NCBI RefSeq assembly: GCF_963678635.1
Contig: NC_087071.1
Coordinates: 32,226,141-32,290,140 of the forward strand
Origin: Symsagittifera roscoffensis
Taxonomy: Eukaryota; Xenacoelomorpha; Acoela; Convolutidae
Direction of reading: 5' to 3'
DNA: 64,000 nt
Shown: positions 20,521-32,286 of the stretch, in pieces
How positions within the stretch are numbered: the stretch's first letter is position 1
How the letters are laid out: every line of letters starts with the position of its first letter
Program-made: the position numbers and the translations under genes
The notes under the pieces: model-generated
Database searches by the model: none
Told to the model about the DNA's origin: nothing
Seen by the model: only the letters and a program-made list of their open reading frames with translations

Positions 20521-23080
20521 CAAGTTAGTGGTACAAACAATCTTGTACAAAATTACTTATAGTCAATTTTATACTATCGAATATCGTTATTTGACATGAC
20601 GTCATAAATCAGTTAGTAGGCAATGCAGCAATAACTTTTTGTCTGAAGATAAACTTGTAGCTATATTAAAACGCTATGGAGCTATAGAGGAAATAATTGA
20701 AAAACTAAAAATTTAGTTATGCTAACCATCAGTTTAGTCAATCATTTAATATGAAAACGTGAAGGTAAGATTGAGGAGCAAAACTAAACAGTACTTGGCA
20801 TTACACCAACCCGATAAATTAGAAATCGAAATTTTTCTGATCTTGTGCAGATACGGCAACGTTCTTTCAGCTTAATCAAAGTGTAGAGCACGTAGCCGGG
20901 GTATGAGGGTCGTTAGCTGAGAAGCCTGGTCTTGTAGTGGTTGTGTAAATTGTTGCATTTGTGTTTTAGTGCCCTGACATTGTTCCGTTTATTTTTGTAC
21001 TGAATAAGGGTTTGATATGTGCCCTCTTGAAATGTAAAAGCACATCGTAACAGTTTGTCACAGTAAATCAGGAATTAGACCGGAAAGTACAAAAAAACTT
21101 TGAGTTTCGACAAAACTTGATAAATGAGCTCCTTAAATTTCATAATTACCTACAAGATGATATAATGAACAAAAAACAAAAGGTGATTACTGAGAACTAC
21201 GTCAAAAATGCGAACTTGTTTTACTAGAGTTAAAATAGAGATAAGATTTGTGAGGAAATGGAACAGTGATCTGACCGGGTGTTAACAAAACACGATGAGC
21301 TAATTCAGAAAGCTAGGAATTGTTAAGGATTATCTAGGATCTAAAGAAAAAACAAGGTTTCTTTCATCGCTTTCTGGGGAAGTGGTTTCTTCAAAAACTT
21401 CCAAAAATCCTCAAAGTTTACATCCGAATAGGGTCTCGGGCCAGAGTAAAACAATCTCAGTGACTTCTGGTCAACAGAAAAAAGAGTTGTTGTCGGCTAA
21501 GATAAAAATCGAAGAGCTCGAGATACAAATTGAATTACCTATAAGCTAGCTATAAATCAAGCAAAAAATCCAAGAAGTACAATTCGGCCAGGAAAAAAAA
21601 AGAAAAAAGGTATGTTGAAGCCAAAATAACTGCAGCTGAATTGGATGAAGGCTTCGACCATGTTGATCTGCTTGCTCATTCGGTAAGCTCTCACAGAGAA
21701 ACAGCAGAAAAATGCACAGAAATTTTGATGGAAAATGTGCCGAATTTGAATGGAGTGGTGACCGTTGCCGAATTTGAATGGAGTGGTGACCGTAACCAAA
21801 CCGATTGCTTAAATTTCTGGATTGAATACGGATCAGTAAAACGCCCCGGTGGATGTCGTTCCTGCGTGTAACGCCCAATCAGGTGGTCTGATTTTAAGAA
21901 TTTAGCATGGAGCTGAACTCTAACCCATGATTGCTAGAACTCCAACGATTTATAGTTGCAAATCAGTGGAATGAAGCTGAGCCGGCCTCGTCGCTAATTA
22001 CTTAACTGTTCCGTCACTGTTGTATTCAAATTTACCTCCTAATATAGCAATTCTTTCGGCAGAATCCCCTGTATGTAATCCCACCTACGTCGCCAGTTCA
22101 ATAACTCGAAACTTGCATTGTTGTTTCCGTGGAGCAATTTACTGTTTCACTCCGCCACACGAGAAAGTACCACTGCAATCACCGATTGATTCAAGTTTTC
22201 CCAGCTATTGCTATTCCCAACACTGTAACTGGGAAAGCTAAGTTGGAAATAGTGAAATTTTGGAAATAGTGCACTGAGAGTTCTTCAACTAAAATTTGGC
22301 AATCTCAAATTGTCTTGAGTGCCCACCTCAAACAACTTAACAGCGTACCATCAGTGAAAATGCGCAATTCAGGAAGCATTGTTAACTTTTTTTGTGCTAT
22401 TTCAAGTGTCGTTGGTGCGTTCCGATCTTTTATTGTTAATTCGATCCCAAAGGAACCGCCATCTTGAATCAATCTTTGAGTAAAATTCCTCCGCCCTTGT
22501 AGCAGTCTAGGTCGTCGCAAAATGTCAAGCGCAATTGGTAATGTCCGAATTTTCTTGATTTCAACGATTGGTTGAAAGAAAAGGTCGAAATGCATTAGCG
22601 TATGAAAACTTTTTCTGGTAAAACAAAAACCATAAACCCGTCAAGGCGAAAAAATTTCACCCGAGTTTTTGCTTCCCGTGTTAAGCCGAACAAATTTGAT
22701 TTTCTCCCTGCCCGCAAGGTGCTGCTAAACATCCGTTACAAATAGGCGTTTCCGGAATGCAAGGCCTTCAAAGAAAAGAACGATACCGAAAAGGGCGACA
22801 TTTTTCATAGAGAAAAACTCGGTTTCTCCTGCTTTCAAGCGTACCACATGTTCCGTAATTGCCAAAAAAATGCACTAAACTTGAGTGCAAAAAGAGGAAC
22901 AACGTCTTTTGCATAGTGCAGACCGCAATTTTCTCCTCGAAAAGAAAAAATTAGGTCTTTTGCAGAACAAACATCGGCAAAAAACTCAACGTCGTCTTGT
23001 TCTACATCCATGCAGGACGTTAAAGTTCTTCTTTAGGTTATTTCGTTAAGTGTTTTATTTAATCCAAAGCTGATAACGTT

Positions 23081-23626
23081 ATGGTTTTGAGTGATTCTGC
23101 CGGCATTCACTCCTGGCTTTCTGCAATTTTGGTCCGCCGTCTGCACTTGTCAAGGAAAAAAGTTGATTTGACCCTAAATAGATTCAAAGCAACGGATATG
23201 ACTTGGAGTGAATTAGTGGAGGTCACAATTTTCGCTGATATAAGTGACACTGATTATAATTTTAATGTAATCGCTCGCTTAGAAGGTAAAATTAATATTG
23301 AGTCACAAAATGTTGATACTCCGGCCCTTCAACAAGTTTATACGCACTTGGAACCAATAGAGCCAGATCGATATTGTTATTCGGACATCAAAATTGTAGT
23401 AGGTCAGGTCTTTTATCGCCACATACGCGCGCTCGGTTATATTCAAGATGAAGAGAGAAAAGATCCAATGGCTGTTCGTCTGCCGGTAGGAGGGGTTTTG
23501 AGTGGCCCATTCACCTCATCGTTCGGGCTATCATCAACTTGTTGCAAATGCAATGTCGAAAACGTGGACTTTGCTAGCCAATTTAAAGCGTCGTTTGAGT
23601 TGAAATTCTATGGTACATACAGGTAA
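23081..23626 (+). pseudogene. BEL/Pao protease-like domain (DUF1758 type), copy 2
   Basis: A 181-codon open frame, nearly identical to 17690-18235 (a few substitutions such as N to R near codon 34). It has the same displaced DSG motif. It is followed by the RT linker with an AQLRTVQKRLDKECGLKNKY segment at 23765-23830. Confidence 0.65.
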
Positions 23627-24871
23627 GCTGATGCTCGTTCTGCAGCCGATCAGCGATGGCAAAATTTTTTGAATCAACAACATACCATGATGTTAAACGG
23701 TAATGGGTAGGTTTGCTATGGTCAGATGAAAGCAGTTGTTTGTCCGACAATTACTACTCAGCGAAAGCGCAGTTAAGGACGGTTCAAAAACGGCTCGACA
23801 AAGAATGTGGTTTAAAAAATAAATACACTGAGACAGTAAAATCGGACCTCGGTAAAGGTTAAATCAATTTGGTAAGTGAAATGTTATTTGCTCCGCTCTG
23901 CCCGTGAATGTTGTTTGCCTCGCCATCCTATCCTCAACCAAAACAAGCCAGGTTGGGTTCGTCGGGTTTCGAATCGCGCGTCAAAATTTCCTCGTTGAAC
24001 AAATCTTTGCTCGTTGGGCCTGATTTACTGCAAAGTTTGTTATGCATGTTAATGCTGTTCCGCCATTAGCAAATTGCCGTCTTCAAGGGTATATTCCTTC
24101 AGTTTGGGGTACTTTTCTGTAGACCCTGTATAATTTAGGTGCGCTGGACTCCATGGCGTTAGGGAGTTTCTCACTTCACTTAACCTCTAGGGAAGTTGTT
24201 CAAACATTTCCTGAAGCATTTAAAAGACTACTTATTAGGTTCATAATGAACGATAACTTGGATTCATTATGATGACGCAAAAATTATAATGACACAATGA
24301 GAAAAAGCAAGGATCTCGTGAGCCTCCTTAAGTCGGGAGGAGTCCATCTCACCAAGTTTGTTAGTAGGCTTCCTCCATTATAACCTTCAACTGATGTAGC
24401 AGCAAAAGCTAAGGATATTACGATTGGTAGTAAGCACTTGAATTTTTATGTGTTTGGGTCAAATTGGCAGCATGGAAGTGACTCTCTTGTTGTTAGCCGT
24501 GGAGCTAACCGTAAGCTCCAAAACATCCGTTACGCAAGACAACGAGCTGTTCTCATTTTTTATTGCCTTCGATACTTTTGGTTTGGTGGCTCTCTACACA
24601 ATAAGGACATTTGGCGCATAAAGAGCCATCTTGAGATGATCCCTTATCAGAAGCGATCCGGGAGCAAATCATTGAATGGCATTCAAGCCTCTTTGTCCTC
24701 GGAGAAATAGCCAGTTTCTGGTGCTACTTTAGAAAATGATTTGATCAAAATGAGCTTCGTGCGTTCGGAGATAGCTCGGAAGATGTGTTTTGCACTGTTG
24801 TTTTCCTTCCCGCCTGTATTTTCGGGACTAAAAAACCCGAACTTGCATTTTCGTTTTTAGTTGGGCAAGAG

Positions 24872-25100
24872 TAGCACCAATGAAGTCTTTATTCATTCCA
24901 AAGCTCGGATTGCAGGCAACCTTGCTGGCATCATCTCGGTTGAAAGAAGATATACTAAGGCCGCTCTCAATCAAAGTAACCCGCACCTTTTTGTGGACCG
25001 ATAGCATCACGGCGTTACAATGGCTAATCTCCGTCCAAAAGTTGCCGGTTTTTTTTTTTTCGCAAACCGTACTTGTAAAATAAAAGAACTCACCACTGTG
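24872..25100 (+). pseudogene. BEL/Pao RNase H-like domain remnant
   Basis: The frame reads RVAPMKSLFIPKLGLQATLL, then LWTDSITALQWL and KLPVFF. These are hallmark segments of the Pao RNase H region, including the catalytic-type TDS. A short frameshift separates it from a following VDxW remnant near 25100. Confidence 0.75.
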
Positions 25101-26053
25101 GATTAATGGTTCCATACAAATAGTGGAGATAACCGCGCGGACACTGGAACACTCGAAAAATTGGGGGAATACTTGAAAGAAACCAATTGAGTCAGGTGTC
25201 CAAGCTTTCTATTAGTCAATGAGTGACTTTTCAAATCAAGTCTAGATGTTATTACAAATATCCTCTCAAAGAAATCTGTGAATGACACCACAGACAATTC
25301 AACACATACTCTCAGGAAGTTTTTTGAAGCAGTCAGTGCCTGTACTTGTTTGGAGGAAGTATAGTAGTTTTTCAAAACTGCAGCGATACGTTTGCTGTGT
25401 TGCTGAAAACAAGCACTTCCGGCGGCCTTCCACTTAAATAATAGATACGGCCGAATTAGCAAAAGCAAAAGATAAACTGATTTTTTTTAGCTCAATCCAA
25501 ATCATTTCCAGATGAGCTCAATCAAATTCAACCTGGCATACCTGAAAAAAAGATGGTCGCATTGCAGGTTATTTGCCGTTTATCGACCCCGTTGGCATTA
25601 TTTGTTCCTCGGGACGGACTCAACGCTTAGCAGAAGTAATTTTCTATACAAAGCATCCCAATACGTTAAATTAATGTCACTGTTGGTGAAATTGTTTTTG
25701 AGGCATCTGCACGTTGCCCACAATCATCAACACCTGAATTATATGCGTTCCACAAAACATATGGAGTTTGTGATGTTGGGTCTGCCAGCGAGCCTCCGGG
25801 TAATTGAAAGATGTTGTTTCACTGCAGAAAACGCAAGGCAAGCACGTTACATCCCATGATGTCCGCTAACCCTGTGGAAGGGCTTGTATGACGCCATCGG
25901 AATTTCACTAATTGTCGCGTTGTTTATTTTAGTCCGTTTTACGTGACTGCGCGCCGCAGTAGTGAGAAGAGATGGACTTTTCTGTTCACTTGTATGAATA
26001 CCCGTACCGTACACATCAAAACTGTTCAGTCAATAGACACCGGCTCCTAAGTC

Positions 26054-26248
26054 ATGGGTAGTGAAAGATTTATGGCCTGCCGTAGCACCCCAAGTGTTGT
26101 GTTGTCAGACAGCGGTACCAATTTTGTTGGAGCGGAGAAGGAAGTTCTGCTTTGCGTAGGAAGTTGGAACAGACAAGCTCCCTCATTGTTAGTGCATGAC
26201 GGTATTGAATGGAAATACAATCCTCCTGGCGGGTCTTGGGAAAGGTAA
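26054..26248 (+). pseudogene. BEL/Pao integrase core remnant
   Basis: Contains VVLSDSGTNFVGAEKEV (the second catalytic Asp block, usually S/T-D-N-G) and GIEWKYNPPGGSWER (the W-x-F-x-PP block before the catalytic Glu). The HHCC-like part lies upstream near 25640-25850 in other frames. Confidence 0.75.
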
Positions 26249-26569
26249 GTGCGCAGTTGCAGACGTGTTTTTCTACGAAATCATCGGTACTTACAAGATA
26301 AAGGATGAGGTATTGTCTATCACGTTTTGTTTAGTGGAACAATCATGAAAAGCCCTTCCAATAACGCCCGTCGGTCCCGATTAAACTAAATTGGAAGTGT
26401 CCTCGCCTAACCATATCTATACTGCGGGCACTCGATGAGCTTCCAGTAGATAAAACTGCTCGTTCAGCAACCGTTAAAACCTTTTAGGGGCATTTAGTAA
26501 GGCCTCCCGTTAAACTCACTCCGGTTTTGCCGGCTTTGGGGGCGGAGGATGTTCTCAAAAGAGAATAAG

Positions 26570-28130
26570 TTTAAACTAGAGCTACATTTAATGCAAGGAT
26601 AGTAGCCAGCATACACAAGGTGCGTTCTGGTGGGTGAAACGCTTGTTCGAATCCCACCAAATTCATTTTTTTTATGGAACACAACTTGAGCCGAACTTGA
26701 CAGAGCATAAAATATACGTTCCCTACCGGGTTCAGACCCCCAAAAACTTTTTTGTTTTGTTTAGCTATTTGAACTAGTTTCTTTTGATTGAAACGTTTTT
26801 GTATTTCGTATATCAAACCGTCTTTTGTCAAAAGCGTGAACGCTCTCAGACGCTCAAAAATTGGTGCTTTTTGACAGATTTAGATGTTATAGTTGTTCTA
26901 AATGGTAATTTGCGAAAAAAAACCGTACGTTCAAGCGCTAAATCGCCAATAAAAGAGCGGTGCTTTTTAGTGGACTTCGTAGTTTTTCAGCGCTTAAAAA
27001 TTGTTGAATCAGCGCAAACGAAAAAAAAAGCTTCTGAACAAATCATTGACAGTTCCTCGCCATTTCATTGATAAATCATGTTCTGCTGTAGTAATTGGTG
27101 GCCCCTTCTATATCAACAAAAACCTAGTTGAAAATTGAGGATTCATTTTGGGAAGGCTTACAAAGCAAGAATGTAGTCANNNNNNNNNNNNNNNNNNNNN
27201 NNNNNNNNNNNNNNNNNNNNNNNNNNNNNNNNNNNNNNNNNNNNNNNNNNNNNNNNNNNNNNNNNNNNNNNNNNNNNNNNNNNNNNNNNNNNNNNNNNNN
27301 NNNNNNNNNNNNNNNNNNNNNNNNNNNNNNNNNNNNNNNNNNNNNNNNNNNNNNNNNNNNNNNNNNNNNNNNNNNNNNNGTGCTTGATATGAAAAGTGAC
27401 GAGGAAAGATTCATAAAATCCCGCTTCGAGCTGATCGATTAAAGTTTCGACCTTCTCGACTTTTTCGACTATCAAATAACATGAGTATTTTGACCAAAAA
27501 ATATAATGCCTGCTAACCAATTGATTTTCTGTGATGATTTTGGAACTGAAATTAATGTATAAGAATCTGCAGAATCCAACGTTTTGTCATCGAAAATCAT
27601 TTTGTTTTCAAAGCTGAATCTCCTGATTTTTCTTCCAATAACTTTAAAAGTTTTCTATAAAACTGTTGGTCTGAAAACTTGTTTCGACTTTGAGCTGGTC
27701 TTATAAGTGCTTCTCGACCGCGGAATTTTAGTGGGAAAACTGCACTTGCTCGATTTTCAAAGCCGAAACAAACTCTAGCACCTTGACCCGGGTTAGATTA
27801 AACATTTTTTTTACTATTTACTATAATTATTCGCAAAGTGTTTTTGAAAAACAAATTGTTTATTTTGTAGTTATGTAATTTAAATTGCCACAACGATCCA
27901 GAATATTGGTGCTCATATTCGATGTTTTGAACTTATATAGTGTACAAAAAACGTAAAGTTGATCAAATGTCATCCCCTTTTTTTGCCAAAGCAATTACAT
28001 AGATCAAACAATTGGGTCATAACACGACCAGGGTCTGTACAGAAGTCGAAAAAAAGCCAACACAATTTTCTGATTACTTTCATTTCTAGTGAAATTTGAT
28101 TTGTCTTGTTTCAGCGCCAAACTCAACAAG
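26570..28130. other. No supported gene; includes the assembly gap
   Basis: AT-rich sequence with N at 27180-27379. The short frames next to the gap (27128-27179; 27380-27442, VLDMKSDEERFIKSRFELID then stop) have a coding look, but they are too short to assign. Confidence 0.35.
27180..27379. other. Assembly gap (200 N)
   Basis: Exactly 200 N, so the true length is unknown. Open frames reported across it are meaningless. Confidence 0.99.
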
Positions 28131-28400
28131 GGAAACAATGCTTGCTTATCCAAGTTCAAGAAATATGGAATAGCTGAAATTCCAGTTCAGGAACTTCATT
28201 AGAGAGTATCCTTAAATTAATTGCAGACAAAAAAATATTTTAAGCAATGAACATTAAATTAAACTAAGTTTTATGTTCAGTGCTCAATATATTTTATTGT
28301 CTGCATTTAATAAAATGATGCTCTCTGATACAGCTCCTGAACTAGAGTTTCAGCTGTTCCTTATTTCTTGAACTCAGAGTCGGCAGGAAGGCAAATTCCC
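28130..28400. repeat. Long palindrome spanning the 3' LTR border
   Basis: GTTCAAGAAATATGGAATAG at 28151 is the inverted, about 85% identical partner of sequence ending at about 28374 in the LTR. The inner arms TTAATTGCAGACAA (about 28217) and TTGTCTGCATTTAA (about 28295) also pair, so nearly the whole 224-bp block can fold on itself. Confidence 0.6.
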
Positions 28401-28442
28401 GAGGAAGGGGGCTTCCAATCACCTAACCCTATGGGGCTCAGG
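28203..28442 (-). repeat. 3' LTR of Ty3 element 1
   Basis: Direct repeat of 33471-33711. The pol C-terminal frame ends inside it (stop near 28361). Its plus-strand left border continues into an inverted, diverged copy of part of the LTR (28130-28203). Confidence 0.75.
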
Positions 28443-29111
28443 AAATTAAGAATTTGTTCCAGATTTTCGGGAGGCGGCTTCTTCGGGCTAGTTTGAGACT
28501 TCTTCGGGCTAGTTTGAGATTTGCTTTGCTCTTGTTTTTCTTGTTTGTTGATTTGCTTTGCTCTCTCCAGTTTAGGGCTTTTTGCTACAACACGAGGTTT
28601 GGCTCGAGGTAAATGCTTATAAGCCACAAAGTCCTTAAGGGCAGCTGGGCGAAATTTACCATATACCCGTGGATCCGGCACAAAAGCGAGAACGTCGTGT
28701 CTTATAACGCGTGGCTGCTTACCGTCTTCCCGCACCCACGCGGTGTGTGGTGAGTAATTGCTAATTGATAATTGAGCCGTTTTCCAAAATTTTGAACTGA
28801 GCCCCAAACACACCTGGTTTTTTGATTTTCCTGGCGATGGTGCCTGATTTTCTGGCCACCTGATTGATTTTCTGACCGAGTTTTGAGTTAATAGTTGATT
28901 GTGGACCTTTAAAGCGATCTTTAAGAAAAACTATTGGTGCCCTTTCCATTTTTTGTTTTTCTTGCGGTGTTAGCGTTCGTATAGGTATTCTTGTTTTCAT
29001 TTTTTCAATGTTGTGGCTGGTTTTTTCGTTGAGAAATTTACGTTTTTCTTTAATAAGGTCATAGGCGGTATTAGTTAAAGGTAAGTGCGCACCTATAGGG
29101 AATCGAGCCAA
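28361..29111 (-). pseudogene. Ty3 pol C-terminal extension (element 1)
   Basis: Two overlapping frames (29111-28761 and 28813-28361) encode a basic, Lys/Pro-rich tail after integrase, with duplicated SQTSPKK. The end, from about LSPIGLGDW, reads into the 3' LTR. No chromodomain is recognisable. Confidence 0.6.
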
Positions 29112-29144
29112 AAGTTGACGGTCGAACTCTTCATCGCTGCTATA

Positions 29145-30378
29145 TCATCCGTCTGGTCGAAGTGGTTTCTCGACCTGAGTGGTTGCCTTTCTTTTCCCCG
29201 AAGGGGTTATCGGTTTGGCGGACACCGTGGTTTTGTTGCTAGTTGTGGATTTCGAAGAGGATGGTATGTTGTCTGGCTCTAGTTGAGGTTCGTTTTGTTT
29301 TTGTCGGTAATTGATGTCCAGATCGTCTTCGCTGTTTGCGTCTCTATTCCACATGGCTTCTGCCGTCAACGCGGGTTTGGTTAGAAGCTTTTGGTCTAAA
29401 CAAGCAAGTTTGATGTTTTCCCATGATAGATTTGACGATTTTGGAGATGTGGCTATATTGCTTAAAGGCGTGTTCGGTTTTCTACCGAAATGTGCCTCGA
29501 ATGGGGTTATTTTTGTTGTTGCGTTCGGTGTTATTCTCAGGGTCTTGATAAGCTCAGCCACGTCCGACGCAAGTTTATAAGGTTTATTACGGTTATCAAT
29601 TTTCATTACTGAAAGTCTTGATTTCAATGTTCTTATTAAACGTTCTACCATACCGATTGATCGGTGATCGTCGACTGGTGCAAAGATAAGTTGGATGTTA
29701 TTATTCTTGCAGTACAACATAATTTTTTTTAGCTCGGAACCCCTGTGCTTGATCACACCTTACGTTTCGTGGTACCCCGTGGTTTACAATGTGGGTTTGC
29801 ATAAAACGAATCATGGTATCCGCCTTATTGTTTGTTACAACCTTTGCCGATGGAAAACGGGAGAAGCAATCTACCCCTACCAGGATGTAGACATCTTTAT
29901 CATTTTCATCGGGCAGTGGTCCCGCGAAATCCAATTGGATTTCCTCGTTCGGTTCTACGACCGCGTCTAATGACGTAAAGTGAGAATGGCCCGATATAAC
30001 CTTTAGGTTTTTACCTTTTTCTCTGCATTCTTTACAGTTCTGCGCCGTGGCTACGATGTCTCTGTGGAGGTACGGGTACCATATGTTGCGAGCTGCCTCC
30101 AGCATACCACCCTGCCCAGGGTGTGTTAGATGCAATGCGTCCACGAGAGTCTGGCGAAGTTGTTTCAGGATTACCGCGCGATCGTCGTAGAGAAGGATGC
30201 CGTCTCGCACTGAAAGTCTGTGTCTGACATTGTAGAAGTATAGACCGTAGCAAGATTTAATGGTGTCCCATTTTTGTCCTTTGACCATATTGAGTAGAGG
30301 GTTTATTGATCTATCTTTTTTGGTTGCTGCGGCCAGGACAGAGCTGTCGAACACGTTTCGAAGCTGGCGCCGGTACAT
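29145..30378 (-). pseudogene. Ty3 integrase (element 1)
   Basis: Two overlapping broken frames. The first (30378-29701) has the zinc-binding pattern H-x3-H (ALHLTHPG) with CKEC, then IQLDFAGPLP and VGVDCFSRF, the first catalytic Asp block. The second Asp block (RCDQAQGF) is altered from the usual T-D-x-G. After a frameshift, the frame 29756-29145 has RSIGMVERLIRTLK, which carries the catalytic Glu, and a TPFEAHFGRKPNT block typical of the integrase C-terminus. Inactive. Confidence 0.8.
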
Positions 30379-30484
30379 CGGTACATCCTCTTCTTGTGTG
30401 TCCGCTGTTGCTGAGCATGTATGGATATCTTCATCCTGTTCTGTTTGACATCCTCGGTCAATGGGTATTGGTTGGAATGTGACA

Positions 30485-31672
30485 CTATCTTAAGTCGCTG
30501 AAATTGAGATCCTTGTGGAGTTGCTTGTACGTATCGAACGATGAGATGTTCTTCGGGTGGAAAGAGATGGTAGTTTGGGCTCCTTTATGGCATTTTTTAA
30601 GTATGCGTTTAAACGGCGGTAAGGACATTCCGGATGTAGAGATTGATAATTGACGGTTCATAATCGTGTTCTGGGGAGTTTTCGTCTTTGAGATTGGTGG
30701 GTATTCACAAGTACTTGAGATTTTTGGCTGTAAGTTTTTAGATTTTGATTGCGTTCGTAACCGACTGAAATTTGACTTGTGACTATTCAAAGTGAGCGCT
30801 TTAGCTGTTTCAAACGAATCTGAATGAAAATCGTTTTCGTTCCGGTCGAGCTTTTGCGTGTTACACATTCCGTACGGATTGGAATTCAAAGCTAGATTTA
30901 GACTTGCACTATCGTGAAATTCAAGGCACGCAATAAAATCGTCAATTAGCGCCACTACAAATTGTTCATCCCAGTATGCGGGCGGTTGAGGTTTTCCTAC
31001 TGGGTGCCTGGAAATGTAGTCAATTAGCCCCATTTTACTACCCGCGAGATGTTTTATATCAAATTCAAATGGTAATATGCGATCTATCCATCTGGTTAAT
31101 CTACCTTGATAAGTTTTGTTGTTTTTCTTGCACTGCAAAGCGCTAACTAAGGCTTGGTGATCGGTAATCAGAGTAAATCTTCGACCATATAAGTAGTACT
31201 TAAAATGTTCTATTGCCCATACTGCCGCGAGCAGTTCTAATTCATTTACTGAGTATTTGGCTTCGCAAGAATTTAAGAATCTTGAGGCATACGCAATTGT
31301 TGCCCATCCGTCTGGAGTTTCTTGTTCTAAGGCACACCCGATACCATCCCGACTAGCGTCGCATACCACTCGTGTATCTCGACCACTCACAAAATGGCGA
31401 TTTTCGGTAATATTACGAACCGCGCTTAGGATGTTTTGAAACGCTGTTTCGTGGTTTTCATCCCATTTAAACTGGTATTTGGTACTGTTCGAAAGTAACG
31501 GCCGGAGTGGAGTGCATAGTTGCGCTAAATTAGGGATAAATTTGTTCAAATGATGTATGGAACCCATAAAGCTTTTTAACTGCCTAAAGGTTTTTGGATG
31601 GTTCAGCTGGGATATTGCATCTGTTTTCTCTTGCATTGGTATTGTACCATGTTCATCGATAACGTATCCCAA
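30485..31672 (-). pseudogene. Ty3 RT connection and RNase H domains (element 1)
   Basis: A 395-codon frame with LNHPKTFRQLKSFMGSIHHL (end of the RT thumb), VVCDASRDGIGCALEQ (RNase H first Asp), NELELLAAVWAIEHFKYYLY (Glu) and LITDHQALVSAL (Asp). The tether GRLTRWIDRILPFEF and the DYISRHP end follow. The RNase H catalytic residues are preserved. Confidence 0.85.
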
Positions 31673-32226
31673 CCACTACACCTGTGTACATCCAAATTTA
31701 ATTTTTTTTCCAGGGATATTGCCATATTTTCCGCGTCGAGTTTATCTAAAATGCGTTTGAGCTTGTTAATGTGATCATCTTTTGTGCCGTGGGATATAAT
31801 CAATATATCATTCAAAAATGCAAATGTATCCCTTTCATTATTGAGTGTTAGATCGATGGTCTTCTGAAATTCCGCAGTCATGTCCGTTAGGCCATAAAAT
31901 CCAGTTTGAAACTGGTAGGTGCCTTTAGCGTGACCCCCGATAAGGCTAAAATTACATTGTTGCCGTGTTGCGTCGTCTAGCTTTAGCTGGCTGTACGCAT
32001 AACGAAGATCTATTGTTGAAAATAATGTGGTACCTGGCTTATCGTGGCCTTGCTGCGCTGATTGAGCGACGTTATCGAGTAAGATATCAATGTTTAGCAT
32101 CTGATACTTGTTCTTATGTATCATTTTATTAATTTCTTTCGAATCCATAACCAATTTTATAGATTGATCTTTTTTCACTGTAATGACTATAGGGCTAATA
32201 AACTGTTGATCGCTACATTTTTCCAA
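31603..32226 (-). pseudogene. Ty3 reverse transcriptase core (element 1)
   Basis: A 207-codon frame: FISPIVITVKKDQSIKLVMD, FSTIDLRYAYSQLKL (catalytic Asp of motif A), YGLTDMTAEFQKTID, and AFLNDILIISHGT at the place of the catalytic YxDD box. The first Asp of the box is Asn here. The same Asn is in copy 2 (about 43995-43960). Confidence 0.85.
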
Positions 32227-32286
32227 TTTAACGATGTGCCCTTGATCTATGAGAGATCGAATTTCTTGTTCTACTTTTTCCTGGAT

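Larger units (their letters stand above)
18757..24112. repeat. Tandem duplication A, unit 2 (5.4 kb)
   Basis: Second unit of the duplication, adjacent to unit 1. The two units lose similarity after GGGGTAC at 18721 and 24112. A stretch of about 35 bp at 18722-18756 is junction or residual BEL/Pao sequence. Confidence 0.8.
20900..26570 (+). mobile_element. BEL/Pao retroelement, decayed (copy 2, extends through integrase)
   Basis: Matches copy 1 up to 24112, then continues with sequence missing from copy 1. A degenerate RT catalytic block (MNDNLDS where the family has a YVDD-x-LDS motif, about 24247) is followed by a KDLVSLLKSGGVHLTKFVS helix (24316-24372). RNase H-like sequence lies at 24872-25100, and integrase zinc-binding and core remnants at 25500-26250. 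The tail reaches about 26530. Part of RT is missing around 24112. Many stops; inactive. LTRs were not resolved. Confidence 0.75.

Noticed and set aside
26597-26663. tRNA-like sequence or SINE head (TAGCC...AAGG and GTTCGAATCCCACC boxes)
   Set aside because: A B-box-like GTTCGAATCC is present, but the arms do not fold into a cloverleaf and the anticodon arm has no room. It lies in decayed BEL/Pao surroundings. It could be a degraded tRNA relic, but support is too weak.
27124-27520. ORFs of 79-120 codons spanning the gap
   Set aside because: Most of their length is N; they are artefacts of translating unknown bases.
28098-28202. Plus-strand terminal exon (after TTGTTTCAG) encoding a short Lys-rich peptide with stop
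   Set aside because: The second half is an inverted, diverged copy of the adjacent Ty3 LTR, so the coding look is inherited from the retroelement.
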